64,000 nt of DNA from Trochalopteron elliotii (taxonomy: Eukaryota > Chordata > Aves > Passeriformes > Leiothrichidae): contig JANPWX010000173.1 in NCBI GenBank assembly GCA_024734555.1, positions 1,083,293 to 1,147,292 on the forward strand, given 5' to 3'. This document shows, one piece after another, positions 1 through 11,850 of the stretch. The notes under the pieces are model-generated. The model was not told where the DNA came from. It did no database searches and was given only the letters and a program-made list of their open reading frames with translations. Each line of letters opens with the position of its first letter. The stretch's first letter is position 1. Both the position numbers and the translations under genes were made by a program.

Positions 1-2930
1 AAAATTTTGCATTTCCTGTATTAACTTTATAAGTGTAATATAAATTAGCTTGACTTTAGTAGCTGCAAAAATCATGTAATAACATGTTCCTCCTATGCTG
101 GTATTTAGAACCAGTTAAGTATTTTCATTGGAATTTTCTATTGTAGATTAATTATTTTTTTCCATGGGGTTTTTTTTTGGTTTTAGGGTTTTTTTTTGTT
201 TTTTTTTAAATCTTGGAGAGAATAAAACACATTTTGCTTTTAAAACATTGAAGTCAGTTAAAATAGGCTTACTGATTTTTATCCAGAGTGTAAAGATTGT
301 GATCAGTTTCTGGGTTGCTGCCATCAATATACATTTAGGTTATGCAGGATTTTGTCTTAATATGATCAGTCTTTATTTATGTAAAGTAGAATTCTGACAC
401 CATTGATCTGTATTATTAAAATGCATAGAGCAGCTATCATATCCTGGGCTTCTGCTGAAATATGCTTTTAATTGAAGCAGAATTGTAGCAATATATTACT
501 AATGTGAATCTAGTTAAAGAGTACAGCATTGACTGCAGTGCTTCATTGTTGTACAATGGGCTCTGTTTTGTGGGATTGAGTGTAAATGTTGTCATGTGTC
601 TTTGAGGGGTGCTCAGTGCAGGAAGTGATCATATAAAGACTTTATTCTGGAAGATGTGCACTTACAGTTGACATGACACACAGTGTTTGTCCATGAGAAA
701 AAAGGCTAGAGCTGTATGATGTTTGTATTTTAGAGAGATATTTTAGACAGACAGTTAATACTCTGAAAAGAGGGAGTTCATGCCCATATATAGCTTAATT
801 GTGCCTTGGTATAGCAAATAATTCTGAAGAAGTCCTTTAACTTTGCTTTGTAGAAAAAGAAAAAAAAGGTGCTTAAAAAACGGTAGCTTAAAAAACAAGC
901 TTCAGGTGAATAAAAACACTGAAGAGAAGCTGGAGTTTTTACACCTTTCTCCATCTACAGTGCAAAGGCCAGGCACTGTGACTCCCTGTGGTACATTTCA
1001 TGGTGTTCTTGCTGCAGAGTGACTCAGAAAAAAAGCCAAAATGTGAGGAAATAGAATTCTTACATTTACCATTTTCATGTGCCACAAAGTGCTAGGCTGA
1101 TTCACTTCAGTTCTTACCCATGAATGTCAGTGTTCATGTACTTAGTGCACAATTAAATTATTAACATTGATTTTCGGAGCATCAATTGAGACCTTCAATA
1201 CATATGCTAGTATTTACATGATAGGAACCTTAGTTTCAATGCTAATGAGGTTTTAGTCATCATGACCATGTAAAGTGTGTTGAAGAGCAAATGGGAAGTG
1301 AACATCTCAAAGAGAGTATATAAAAGAACTTTGGAAAAATGTGAAATCATGTTCGTGTCAACTGCTTTTCAAATGACAAGAACAGACAGATCTCCAATAC
1401 CATCGAAAGGTGGTACATTGGGAATGAACAGAAATGTGTGTATTTTGCTCAGTGCAACACTGGAGCAGTGTTTCTCACTGTCACAGGTTATTATTGTTGT
1501 GAGTCAGATTTAAAAAATCTTTCACCAGCTCTTTCCATTGGCTTGGGAAAGTATGTTATTCTTCTGAAAATGCAGGTATTTACAGGAATATTAGGAAGAA
1601 AGGAAGGGTATGGTAGGCAGTTGGCATATTTGGTAATACACAGTCATTAAAAGTTAGAAGACTTTCTCTTTTGACCAAAAATCTTTCAATAGTCTTGAAT
1701 AAATATTGCTGAAACTGTCAGAAATATCTGTTGTAGTCTAGATCTTGAATCAGATGGAGAGTATTGATAAGAAATGCTCTAGTGTTTCCATTGTTCCTGA
1801 TCAGTTATCATCATCTCTTCTTCCGTTCAGTGGGTTTCGTTGAAAGTTTCATAACTAGACAAGGTTGCATTTCATATGTTGTTGTTATTTGCAAAAAATA
1901 GCCTTCCACTCCCAAGTAAGTCAGGGATTTCAATTTTTAGGGACATATTGGTACATAAATACTGATACATGAGCAAAAAGAAATAAAAGTCAGTTTTATA
2001 ACATGTTTTTCAGGCACTTAAAAGAAATTGTGGATGCCAAAGTAGAGAACTGCTTCCCTAGAGTGAATAAAATTTAGCAATGTAAGTCCAGTTGCTTTAA
2101 CAAAGCATACATTGCAATACTGCAAGCAGTCTAAAATTATCATCATCAGTGAGGACATTAATGAAACCTTGTTTTTCTTGTAATTTCAAACTGCAAAAAC
2201 AAGTCTTTGGGGCATAATAAGATGATAGCATACGGCATCTGTTTTAATAAGTGATGTTCAGATTGGATGTTTATATTTTGAAATCTTCATTGTTAAGTTT
2301 TTCTTTATTTGGTGACTGTTATTGCCCATGGTGGCCACAGTCACAGGCGGAACAGGCCTGTCTTGATGATTTAAAAAACAACCCAAAAAAAACCCACTAG
2401 GAAAAAAAAATTCCTCTCATGTACTACTCAGTGACTCAATGTTTTCTGGCATAGGGTTATTCTGTTGACTGATTGCCACTGGATTTTATTTATGCTTTTT
2501 AATTAACAATTACAGTTTAAATATCTCATATAAATCTATGGTCTGGAGGGGGTGGTTGTTGAACTTTATTATGTTGTTTTAGTATGCAGAAATATCACAG
2601 TATTAGATTTCACTAGATCCCTGCTTTGTAGTGGTTCTCTTTACCTTTTAGGAGCCCAAAAATGACTAATTCATTTTGGGTTGGTCTGTTTTCCAGTTTA
2701 TGTAATTTCACTACAGAAATTCTTCTTTAGGAACAAGAATCTGCAAGGGTTTATTTAAAAAAAAAAAACATATTGCAGCTAAGGACTGTTCAACTAATAT
2801 AGTTTTATGGGGTATAATGAGGGAGCTTCAAATCATATTCACCTTTAATTTCTATAATATTATTGCAACAATGAATAAGGTGCTTAATTACCTTTCCAGT
2901 ATGTCAGGGTCTTTTCTTTTTCTAAGTATG
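1..2930. other. AT-rich unique DNA, no gene seen
   Basis: No exon-like open frame, RNA gene or recognisable repeat is visible. Short open frames here are chance products; the one at 164-397 is driven by T-runs that translate as phenylalanine strings. A/T homopolymers occur near 170-210 and 2756-2770. Confidence 0.7.
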
Positions 2931-3560
2931 CTATAGGAAATAAGCACAAAGGATTTAAATTGATCTCTTTTTATACTCATCTGCTCACGTAATTGATTCC
3001 CCAGTATTGAAACCTATTCTTTTTGTCGGTATACCGAAGATTTCTTTGCAAAGATCCAGCCCCAGCAGGTTGATTACACACTTGTTACCTGTAATTCAAT
3101 ACAGCAGTGCCCTGTTTACAAAGTCCAGATTTCCTGGGCTGTCAGTTAGGGCAATCAGCACAAAGACCAAGTGCTTTTGGAACTAAATAAACAATGAGAA
3201 AAACATTCAGGGCTGCCAGTAACCTTCACAGGTAATTTAACAGCCTTTGACTACAAGGCATCAGTTGCTGTAGATGTCTGGCGAATATGAAATCTGACAT
3301 TCTCCCTTGCCATGTTCTGCCAATAGGTCGGTGTGTAATCTCTCACCCGGGCTCGCCGCCGCTCCGCTGCGCTCACCCAAACCGCCTTTATTATGACAGA
3401 CGCCCACACCTGCGCTCTGTCACCTATGCTCCTCCGAAGGGATAGAGACAATTGTTTACATTTGCAGGGTTAAGCAAATTTAATGTCCCTCCCTTGTCCC
3501 CTCTGCCATTCCTCTTCTGGCCACCACCCTGGCCCCTGCAGGCTTTTTGATCTCTTCTTA
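2931..3560. promoter_or_regulatory. Candidate conserved non-coding block with CpG micro-island
   Basis: This block differs from its flanks. It has mixed composition, few homopolymers, and between 3291 and 3436 it holds 12 CpG dinucleotides, including a tight run at 3344-3372 (CCCGGG followed by repeated CCGC/GCGC). The surrounding kilobases have almost none. On the minus strand two GTGAGC/GTGAGA donor-like sites lie at about 3341-3377. A CAATTG E-box is at about 3449 and forkhead-like TGTTTAC sites are near 3112 and 3453. These features suit an enhancer, or less likely a small promoter or first exon of a minus-strand non-coding RNA. Conservation is inferred and was not tested. Confidence 0.35.
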
Positions 3561-6500
3561 GAAGTGTTTAAATATGAAGAAAGAAACTGCTTGATCAATT
3601 CTGCATAAATTGGACTGTGTTTTTATTGCAAACAGGGAACAGAGTTATCTCTATTGTCTAGATGACCTTTAAGTACGGACAGATTACTTTATTGTCTAAA
3701 GCATTGGTTTTATGTATTTTTAATTTAACTTGTTTTATTTCTGGTGTATTTGGTACCTTTCCTGTTGATTCGGATAATGATTAGAACAGCTATTTTAAAG
3801 ACCTCTGACATATTAATGCAGACAAAAATATCCATTTCCAGAAGAAAACAGAGACAGAGATTCATCTTAGTCTGTGTAAGAAAATTTCATATATTTTACT
3901 TCAACAGTCAAATCTCTTTGCAAGCAGATAAAATTGTTATCTACATAAGTTTAAAAGTGCATCTGTTAAAAAAAACACAAACCCATAAAAAACAAGTATA
4001 ATACTTGTAAGTTAGATGTTTATTGTCCATATAAACTACCCAAACTATCTGACAAATAAGCTTTTTCTTGTGTACCTGCAACATACTTGGCTCATAGAAT
4101 CATGTTTTCTTTTTTAATTATTCCTGATAAATATATTTGTAGAGTAGACATCTTGCATGCTTTTATAAAGAATGCATTTTTTCATAACTGTTGTGCAAAT
4201 ATAAGAACTGAAATTATTTGAAAGAATTGTGAAAGTCTATTATTCGATTATGCTTTTACCAGAAACTGTTTTAGGCTTTCACTGATGAATTTCTGAGTGT
4301 CTTGTGTTTAGTGTAATAGGAGATAGCTGAAGGTGTTGTGCAACAGACACTCCTTGATGCTTGATACACTATCCACTCTCCAGTTCTGTCTCAGGCATCA
4401 TACTTGTGCAGCTGTAGATAGATGTGCATCCATGACTGAACACCAAATGTATGTATTTGGTGTTATTTTAGTTCTAATGATTTGCCATGTCTGACTTTGC
4501 AATGAACATAGAGATTTAAATTATATACAGACATGATTTCGATTGTTATGTGGTGATATTTTTTTTCTTTTTAATTATATTGTTCTCTGCAAAAACAGAG
4601 GCTGGAACACTGGCAGACCAGAAGCAGTTTACTAAAAGCATATGTAATTTAAGTGAGAAATTCCAAAACCGTTTGGGGATCCCTAAATATTTGTTGGTCT
4701 TTCTGTCATCCCAGGGGAGCAGGGAAGCGGATAACAACACCACGGTTTTCACTGTGCATTAATGGGGTCAGTAACAATGCTGTGAAGGCAATGATCTTAC
4801 TAAGAACAAAGTATTGTAAAAATTTAACTCATTTGCAATGTCTGGGCGCAGCAACAATTAAGGATTCTAGAGTAGAAAGTGCTAATGTGATTGTAAGTGA
4901 AACAGGCAATTGGGCATAGCATGGTAACCTGTGGGAAGCAGCCATGTCCTGCATGGGCTACTCGTGGAAACTTATGGAGCGAACAGTGACAACCCAGTAT
5001 TTATGGTATGTTTCACACTAGTGGAGCCATTATATGGTCAGAATGGGTTGCATTTAACTGTTTCAGCAATGGCAAAGTAGGGAAATGCCACAGAAAAGTG
5101 CTTCTGAGTTGTTATCTGCTTACTTGTACTTCATTTAGACATTGAGCACACACTGTAGCCTGATGATAATATATCTTTACCAGGTTTTAGGCTCATCTCA
5201 GATAATCAGTGTAATACTTTCAATAGAGATCATCTGTAATTTTTCTTTAATTATTTCTTTTCCATTACAAAATGATCTATACTTGACAAGAACCAAGATG
5301 ATTTTAACTCCCAGTCAAATACTTGATCTGCAAAGGTAGCAATGTTTCTGTTATGCCCTGAAATCAGCCTTACCTAAGTGAGAAATAAGATCTCTGTGTG
5401 AACAGCCATTTTACTTGCGGGCCCTGTGCTACCTTCTGTGTTTTTAACACAGTAGAGCTAAGCTGAAGTTCCAAATGCGCTGTAGCCAAGAGGATTTTTT
5501 TCATAAGGTTTGTCACAGACTCTTAAGACATTTCTTAGAAGTACCCCTAAACTGATTGCTGCACAGTTGCTTCTTTTGCAAGATAAGAGAAGAAACCCCA
5601 AGGAAATGCAGAAAAATATTGGAAGATTGGTAGTTTTTGAATTTCAGTAGCACACTGCCCAGTGATTCCATTAACAACTGATAAACCCTTCTGCTTTAAG
5701 TTTTAGTCCCTCTTGCCTTTCTGTATTGAATGATGGGGTTTTCTGTGTGTGGATTCGAGCTAGATTAGAGACAAAGGCCAGACTGTTTCTTTAAGATGAG
5801 AACCATCCTAGATTTCTAATCTATGCTTATTGTTATTAGTGGGTTTGATGGCACAAGCAGCCCAGAGGTCAAAATCAAGTGGAGGGCTAATGTTAGGACT
5901 CAGCTTCATTTTAAACAAGATTATGAACAAAATTTAAATATGATTGTGAAGAAATTGTGTCTTAAGAGGATTTGAGTGGGTAGATGTGTGCAGCAAACTT
6001 TGCATGTGCTTCTGCTTCAGGATCTGTCTTTCCAATCAAGTTCTGAGTTGATGAAATTCTAGCATAGGTAGTTCTCTTCACAGTTATTTTTCAGCTCCCA
6101 GACTCTATCCCACACATTTGAAATACTTCCATTCTACTACTTTGATTTTATTAGTAATTTGTCCCTTTAAAAAAATTATTTTATTGTGTTTTGTGTCTTA
6201 TTCTGCCACAGAACTCTCCCGATGGGCAACACTTCATAAATTTCAGCAGCAACTATGTCCAATTTAAACAAATAAATATGCCTATCTAATGAAAAAAACC
6301 CAGTTACTACTTGGTTAAAAAAAAACAATACAAAGCCTGGATTTTGTGTCAGGAATTGCAGCTACTCCTGTATTTATCTATCTTCTGACCAAATGGAAAG
6401 CCCTAGCTATCTCACTTATCTCAGTAATGTACATTAAGCACACCCAGATAAGATAATATTTACATATTGCTGCTTTCAAATCTCTTTCTGTGGAAGGCTG

Positions 6501-8216
6501 TGGTTTGTTGTTAGGTTTGCTTCTAGTTTTCACTGTAGACTACTTCCAGTACATCGTATTTGACTGATCATGCACAGTAATCTACCAGTCAAGAGTGATC
6601 AGGAAAGGGAGAGAAAATGCTGCTGAATCTTCAGCTCTACTGCTGGTTTCCCATTCCCCCAACAGAGGGAAAGCATCTGAAGGCAAATCCCACATGTTCT
6701 GCATCTGCATATAAAGTAAGTCGGGATAAAACTGTTAGATTTTTCTTGGAAAAAACCAAAAATGGTTAGCTGTTGTTAGCTGGAGAATGATCTAGTTTTT
6801 GTCTTCTATTTTAATGAATAGCTTCATACCTCTTTACTTCAGGGCAGATTTAATACTACTGTTGATATTCTGATATCTCTGGAGTGTAATGTATTTATGT
6901 TACAGTATAATTGTATTTTACACTTCTTTGTTTAACTTTTGATTCTCAAATTCATCTACCCATATCAGAGGGGAAAAGAGACTGAAGATATTTTAACTGT
7001 GTTCTAATCATTCCTGACTCTTAATTTTTAAACAACATATTAAGCATGGGGTTTCTTCTCTTAACAATATATCAGTTGAACAGGATCAGGCCTTAGTTCA
7101 AAACAGAATTCTCACAAATCAAATTGATGTATTTTTTAAATCCAGAAGAGTATTAGGACTGTCAAAGGAATTCTTCCTTACACCTCATTTTCTGTCAGCA
7201 GGTGTTTGTTCATTTGTTTGTTTGGTTTTAACTCAATTTGTCATCATGAATGCCTAAGCAGGTTAGCTTAGGTTAGTAGCAAACACCAAAAAGATATTTC
7301 TATGTCAAATGAAGCAGGGTTTTCATAATAGAAACACACATTAATTAAAAAATTCCTACTGTAAAGTGTTGTTAATAAGCATAAAGCAATATTAGTAACA
7401 GAGTTGAAATGCAGCACAACTTGAGAGATGCTTTGAGAAATGCACTACTTTTACCTGTAGTGTCCTTAACTGGGGTTTTACTGAAAATCACTATACTCAC
7501 CTGAATTAAAGATGACACTTTTGACAGTCAAGCAAGAAAAGCTTAAAGAGAAGATGTAGGAGAAGGCAGCCTTCACACAAGGTACACTGCTGTGTAAATT
7601 AATTCTGGGAGATCAAGAAGCAATATTTTATAAAATGTATTTGTAGGTTTCCTTTGCCATCCGTAGGGTCCCTCTCACCCACAGTCTCCCATTCTTTTTC
7701 TTTTTTTTTTCCTCCTACATATTCTCTGTAAATTCCTTTCTTAATTATACCAATGACATTAAGAATTCTTGAGAGGCAAAAACATATTCATACAAGACCC
7801 ATTGTATCTCTGACAGATTTTACAATGAAGGAATTCAGTTGGAATTTTATCAGAATATCAGAGAAGAACTATCACTACAGCTAGCTTTACTTATGTTCTG
7901 GAAACTTTAGGGTCGTTTTTATGAGAGGGCAAGGAAGTTGTATGCTTTGGGGTTTTGTTTTGTTTTAGGAATTTCACAAATGGGAAGATCTCTTGGAACT
8001 CTCAACTCTTCTGAGTTTGTGTTTTCTTGAACACTGGGCTGCTACTTGCCTGGAGCATTCAGTTGTAGAGCCATTATTCTTCAGGTTGTGTTCCAGTCTC
8101 ACCATCTCTCACATTTAACTGTAAAATGCATGATAATTAATATTTACATTGACCCCCAACATGACAACATGAGAATTCAGGTGGTTGTATGAGAATCTTC
8201 TATTAATTTTTCCTTC
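3561..8216. other. AT-rich unique DNA, no gene seen
   Basis: No feature can be supported. Short open frames on both strands overlap each other in different phases (for example around 4550-4920), as expected by chance in AT-rich sequence. No splice-flanked coding stretch or known repeat was recognised. Confidence 0.65.
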
Positions 8217-8270
8217 TTGTTGTTGTTGTTGTTGGTTAGTTGATTGATTGGTTTGGTTTGTTTGGGTTTT
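8217..8270. repeat. Simple repeat (TTG)n grading into TTGA/TTTGG
   Basis: Six TTG units at 8217-8234 are followed by imperfect TTGA and TTTGG units to about 8270. It is a degenerate G/T-rich microsatellite. The open frame that crosses it on the minus strand is a by-product. Confidence 0.85.
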
Positions 8271-8802
8271 CTTTGCTTTGTTTTAAATTAAAACATTCAG
8301 TCTTCATTATAATGGAAATATACTTGATGTGACCTTGAGACTTACTAGCATGGGCAAAAACTTCTGTAGCTTTGTGTCCAAGTTTCTCAGTGATTACTGA
8401 GTAGTGAGGTTTGAGTACCTTGCACACAAAGAATGGCACTAAGCCCAAAGGAATAATCCTTGTTCTTTTTGTGCAGGGAGGGCTTTGGCCCTTTGCTTTT
8501 CCCCACGCTGATATGGTCCTGGGTGGAAATAGTCATGTTGGTTGGAGCTTGACATTATGATGGCTGGAGGCAGTAGCAAAGTCTGTGGTGGTAAAAGAAA
8601 AGAGGAAGAGAGATTAGTCCCAAGGCCAAGAAAGAACAGCAAAGGGAAGGGCTGAAGAGTGGGCATGTGTGATCCACGGGGCATTGCCTGGTTCCTAATG
8701 TGAGGAGTATGATTTTTTCCTGCTGTGTAGGAGGAAGGAGAGAGAATGTATTTCTACAGAGCTTGTTTTGTTGACTCTTTCTCTTTGCTAGCCTTTATAC
8801 AT

Positions 8803-9180
8803 ATAATCTTTGAATGGGTTGTGTTGGAAGGGACATTGAAGATCATATGGTTCCACCCCTCCCGGCCGTGGACCGGGACAGACCAGGTTACTCAAAGCCA
8901 CATCCAACCCAGCCTCAAACATTTCCATTGATGGGGCATCTACAGTTTCTCTGCGCAACCTGTTCCAGTGCTTCACAGCTCACTGAATAAAGATTTTTTT
9001 CCAAGTAACTAAGTTAAATATCTCCTCTTTTTTAGTTTAAACTGTTCCCTGTTGTCCTGTCCCAATCTGCTCTTGTCTCAACTGTTGAGTAACCTCAACT
9101 GTTGGTGCACGTGAGGCCTTCTAGGAGTAGGAAAAAATTAAAGAATCTGTTGATGTCTTCTCTCCAGTATTCTTCAGCAC
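8803..9180 (-). mobile_element. CR1 LINE fragment, 5'-truncated
   Basis: The plus strand reads as the reverse complement of a CR1 non-LTR retrotransposon 3' end. It starts near the 3' tail (TTGGAAGGGAC and GATCAT at about 8826-8850), runs through the 'ccaggttactcaaag' and 'atggggcatctacag' blocks typical of CR1, and decays past about 9100. The minus-strand translation at 8788-8976 contains HWNRLRRETVDAPS and LDVALSNLV, the well-known C-terminus of CR1 ORF2 (endonuclease-reverse transcriptase). Only this end is present, so it is a dead-on-arrival copy. The divergence and the ragged 5' boundary suggest an old insertion; both ends are approximate. Confidence 0.9.
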
Positions 9181-10137
9181 ATCATACTCATCTGCATGCA
9201 GAAGGCAAAGGAATCCCTTCTAAGCTGACATAAAGAAAGCCAGAAATCCATGTTAATTCTCTGAATCTCCATCAGCTCCATGTCTATTAAAAGCATTGGT
9301 ATAAGATGGAGGCATAGCATTTGTTTATTTGAAAATGTGTTCCTGATAAGTATTGCATTTCTGCTCCAACTTGGTCTTACTGTTATTTGAATGCTAGCAT
9401 GTATCCTGACCTTAATTGTTCTTCCAGAATAAATCTTTCTGGCTTATATTCCCTTCTCTAAAGCAGGTTGCACCACATTTAGTGTTTTCTTCTTTTAAAA
9501 ACAAACATAGTCTGTCAATGGTATTATATAAACAGATAGCTGTAAAATATATTGTCCTTATGTATCATCATAAGGCAAATCCAAGCTGTATTTATTTGCT
9601 ATAACCATTGACTGCACTGATTGTGTCCTTATGAAAATAAATGTTTCTTTAAGAATATACAGGCCAAATTAACATAGTTAAGAAATGAAGGGAGCAGGGG
9701 GAAGGTTTCCTGAACATTTTATCAAAGGAGTTTGTAAAAGGAAAAATGTCAAAAGTCGTGATGAGTAACAGAAAATTAGGTTTAAGATTGGTTTTCAAGT
9801 GAAAGATATATTTAACTAACTTTTTAGGTTTGAGTTTATTGTAACATAGAATTTAGTTAAATGCTCCGTATGCGTGCCTGGCTCTAGAACATGAGTTTCA
9901 TAAAAATTCTTTGAAAGCAAAACATTGAAGTTATGTTTTTTTAAAGATTTTTTTTTTTTTGATGTAGGTTTAGTATCACTGTCACAGCATCTGAAGCTTC
10001 TTTGGAAGAAACTACGTAGGTAACACTTTTATTAGGGGTTTGCATCATAGAGACTTTTGTGATTGATTTGTACATACTACAGCAAAAATTGCAGCAATAA
10101 AACAGATCTTACCCAAATGACAAGTTGAAACAAATAA
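9181..10137. other. AT-rich unique DNA, no gene seen
   Basis: Nothing is recognisable beyond a 13-bp T run at 9948-9960. Confidence 0.6.
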
Positions 10138-10161
10138 TTTTATTTATTTATTTATTTAAAT
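10138..10161. repeat. (TTTA)n microsatellite
   Basis: About five TTTA units. It lies about 120 bp below the stop codon of the envelope-like frame. Confidence 0.9.
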
Positions 10162-10278
10162 GAATTTAGAACTTATGAAAAGAGTCAGATTGACAGCCAC
10201 AGAGACTTAATTCCTCTGTTCCACAGACTAAGTACAGAAGAAAGTAGCGCAGGATGCTCATGTGGCCCTGCTAATGTC

Positions 10279-10644
10279 TTAACCTTGATCTGTAGCTACC
10301 ACCTTTAGACATGAGTAGTTCAATTTACATCCCCATTCTCTCCTTAAACTAAAATTGCCAACAAGAGTGGGAAATGTGATATTGTAGAGGAGACTGGTCC
10401 CACAGAACTGCAGACTGATATTGCAGGGACAGTTCACACTCTTGAGTAACCACTTATCTGGCCAAAGTTCAAAGCAGAAGGATGTGTTTGTGAAGGTGTC
10501 CGCATTCCGATGCAAAAGTCCCAAAGTGGTTTGTTGTCTGGATGTGGTATTCCACTTTGCTCCCTGATTAAATCCAGCCATTGTTAGGGGATTTTGCTTT
10601 CTGTCCACATATATTTGCATTTCAGTTGCAATTTGAGCAGCTGT
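10279..10644 (-). pseudogene. Envelope-glycoprotein-like open frame (possible old retroviral env fragment)
   Basis: The minus-strand frame is open from just after a TGA at 10645-10647 to a TAA at 10279-10281. Its first ATG is at 10618-10620, giving 113 codons. It stands out for six N-X-S/T sequons (about residues 24, 45, 67, 80, 89 and 101), six cysteines (49, 64, 66, 73, 98, 104) and four tryptophans in one short stretch. Chance would give about one sequon. This density is typical of viral surface glycoproteins and some cell-surface domains. There is no signal peptide, fusion peptide or membrane segment in the frame, so at most it is an internal piece. Below the stop a second phase stays open for about 32 codons to a TGA near 10187, which could mark a frameshift. 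I saw no LTRs, gag or pol. The retroviral label is an inference; an unrelated glycoprotein-like chance frame is the alternative. Confidence 0.35.
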
Positions 10645-10647
10645 TCA

Positions 10648-11120
10648 GAGGATCAATCATTTGTTTGGTTTTTTTTTAATTCAAAGAAATCAAAACAATT
10701 GTCCCTCAACACCAGGTCTGAAGACTCTTCCCACAAAGAAGATCTTGAACTTTGCCAGTTCTTCCCCAAAACTTTCTCTACCAGTGAGTCTGATCAGGAG
10801 TAAATTATACTGCCCTTGGTGGAAGAGATTAAACAAACTGTATAGACTTCTGTGCATCAGACTTTGGCATGTCTGCTTTCTCTTGAAGCTTGCCTTGTGC
10901 CTCTGTCATAGCAACTATGGAAATCAGTCAGAGACAGCTGTTAATGCTTTTAAATGGTGATTTCCACTTGCGTGCGTTTGAATTAGTTAACCTTAGTTAT
11001 TTCTTTGCAAAGGTCAAGTAAAATTATTGTCCTGTTGCAATACCCCCATATTGAATAGGAACTATTAGGCATACCAAGAGTAGTGATGTAATATTATTTC
11101 ATTGCTAAATTGAATTAAGA
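10648..11120. other. Unassigned stretch between env-like frame and CR1
   Basis: The minus strand is open for 71 codons between stops at about 10906-10908 and 10690-10692, directly upstream of the envelope-like frame, but its translation shows no motif I recognise. If the neighbouring frame is viral, this could be more of the same decayed insertion. On its own it cannot be called a gene. Confidence 0.35.
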
Positions 11121-11850
11121 TCACAGAATTAACTAGGTTGGGAAAAGACCTTTGAGGTTATCAAATCCAGGATATGACCTAACACCACCATGTCAACCTG
11201 ACCATGGCATCAAATGCCACATCCAGTCTTTTCTTAAACACCTCCAGGGACGGTGACTCCACTACCTCCTTGAGCAGCCCATTCCAATGTCTAACTACCC
11301 TTTCTGTGCAGAAATCCTTCCTTATGTCTAAACCTCTCCTGATGCAGCTTAAAGCTGTGTCCTGTCATGCTTTCACTGATTGCCTGGGAGAGGAGGCTGA
11401 CCTCCGCCTGGCCACAACTTCCTTTCAGGTACTTGTAGAGAGTGATAAGGTCTCCCCTGAGCCTCTTCTTCTCAGGCAAAACATTCCCAGCTCCTTCAGT
11501 TCCTCCTCATCGGTCTTGTATTTCAGACCCTTCAGCAACCTTGTTGCCCTTCTCCAGACACACTCCAGCATCTCAACATCCTTCCTAAACTGAGGAGCCC
11601 AGCACTCAAGGTGCGACCTCACCAGTGCCGAATACAGAGGCCAATCACTGCCCTGCTCCTGCTGGCCACACTATTGCTGATCCAGGCCAGGATGCCATTG
11701 GCCTTCTTGGCCACCTGGGCACACTGCTGGCTCATGTTCAGCCACTGTCAAACAGCACCCCCAGGTCCCTTTCTGCCTGGCTGCTGTCCAGGCACTCTGT
11801 CCCCAGCCTGTAGTGCTGCAGGGGATTGTTGTGGCCAAAGTGCGCAGATG
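11121..11850 (-). mobile_element. CR1 LINE 3' fragment with frameshifted ORF2 remnant
   Basis: This is the best-preserved transposon here. Read on the minus strand it covers the ORF2 C-terminal region and the 3' UTR of a CR1 retrotransposon. Two minus-strand frames match CR1 ORF2. The frame at 11425-11622 carries WAPQFRKDVEMLE and RRATRLLKGL. The frame at 11291-11479 carries RLRGDLITLYKYLKGSC and [11 protein letters not shown]. They are in different phases and overlap at 11425-11479, so at least one frameshift breaks the product. The 3' end is at about 11121 (TCACAGAATT, the inverted remnant of the CR1 tail). The 5' end is truncated at about 11850, where the match stops after 'ttgttgtggcc'. 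No complete reverse transcriptase domain remains and the copy is immobile. Confidence 0.95.

Noticed and set aside
164..397. Plus-strand 77-codon frame rich in Phe
   Set aside because: Produced by T-runs; no start context, domain or splice support.
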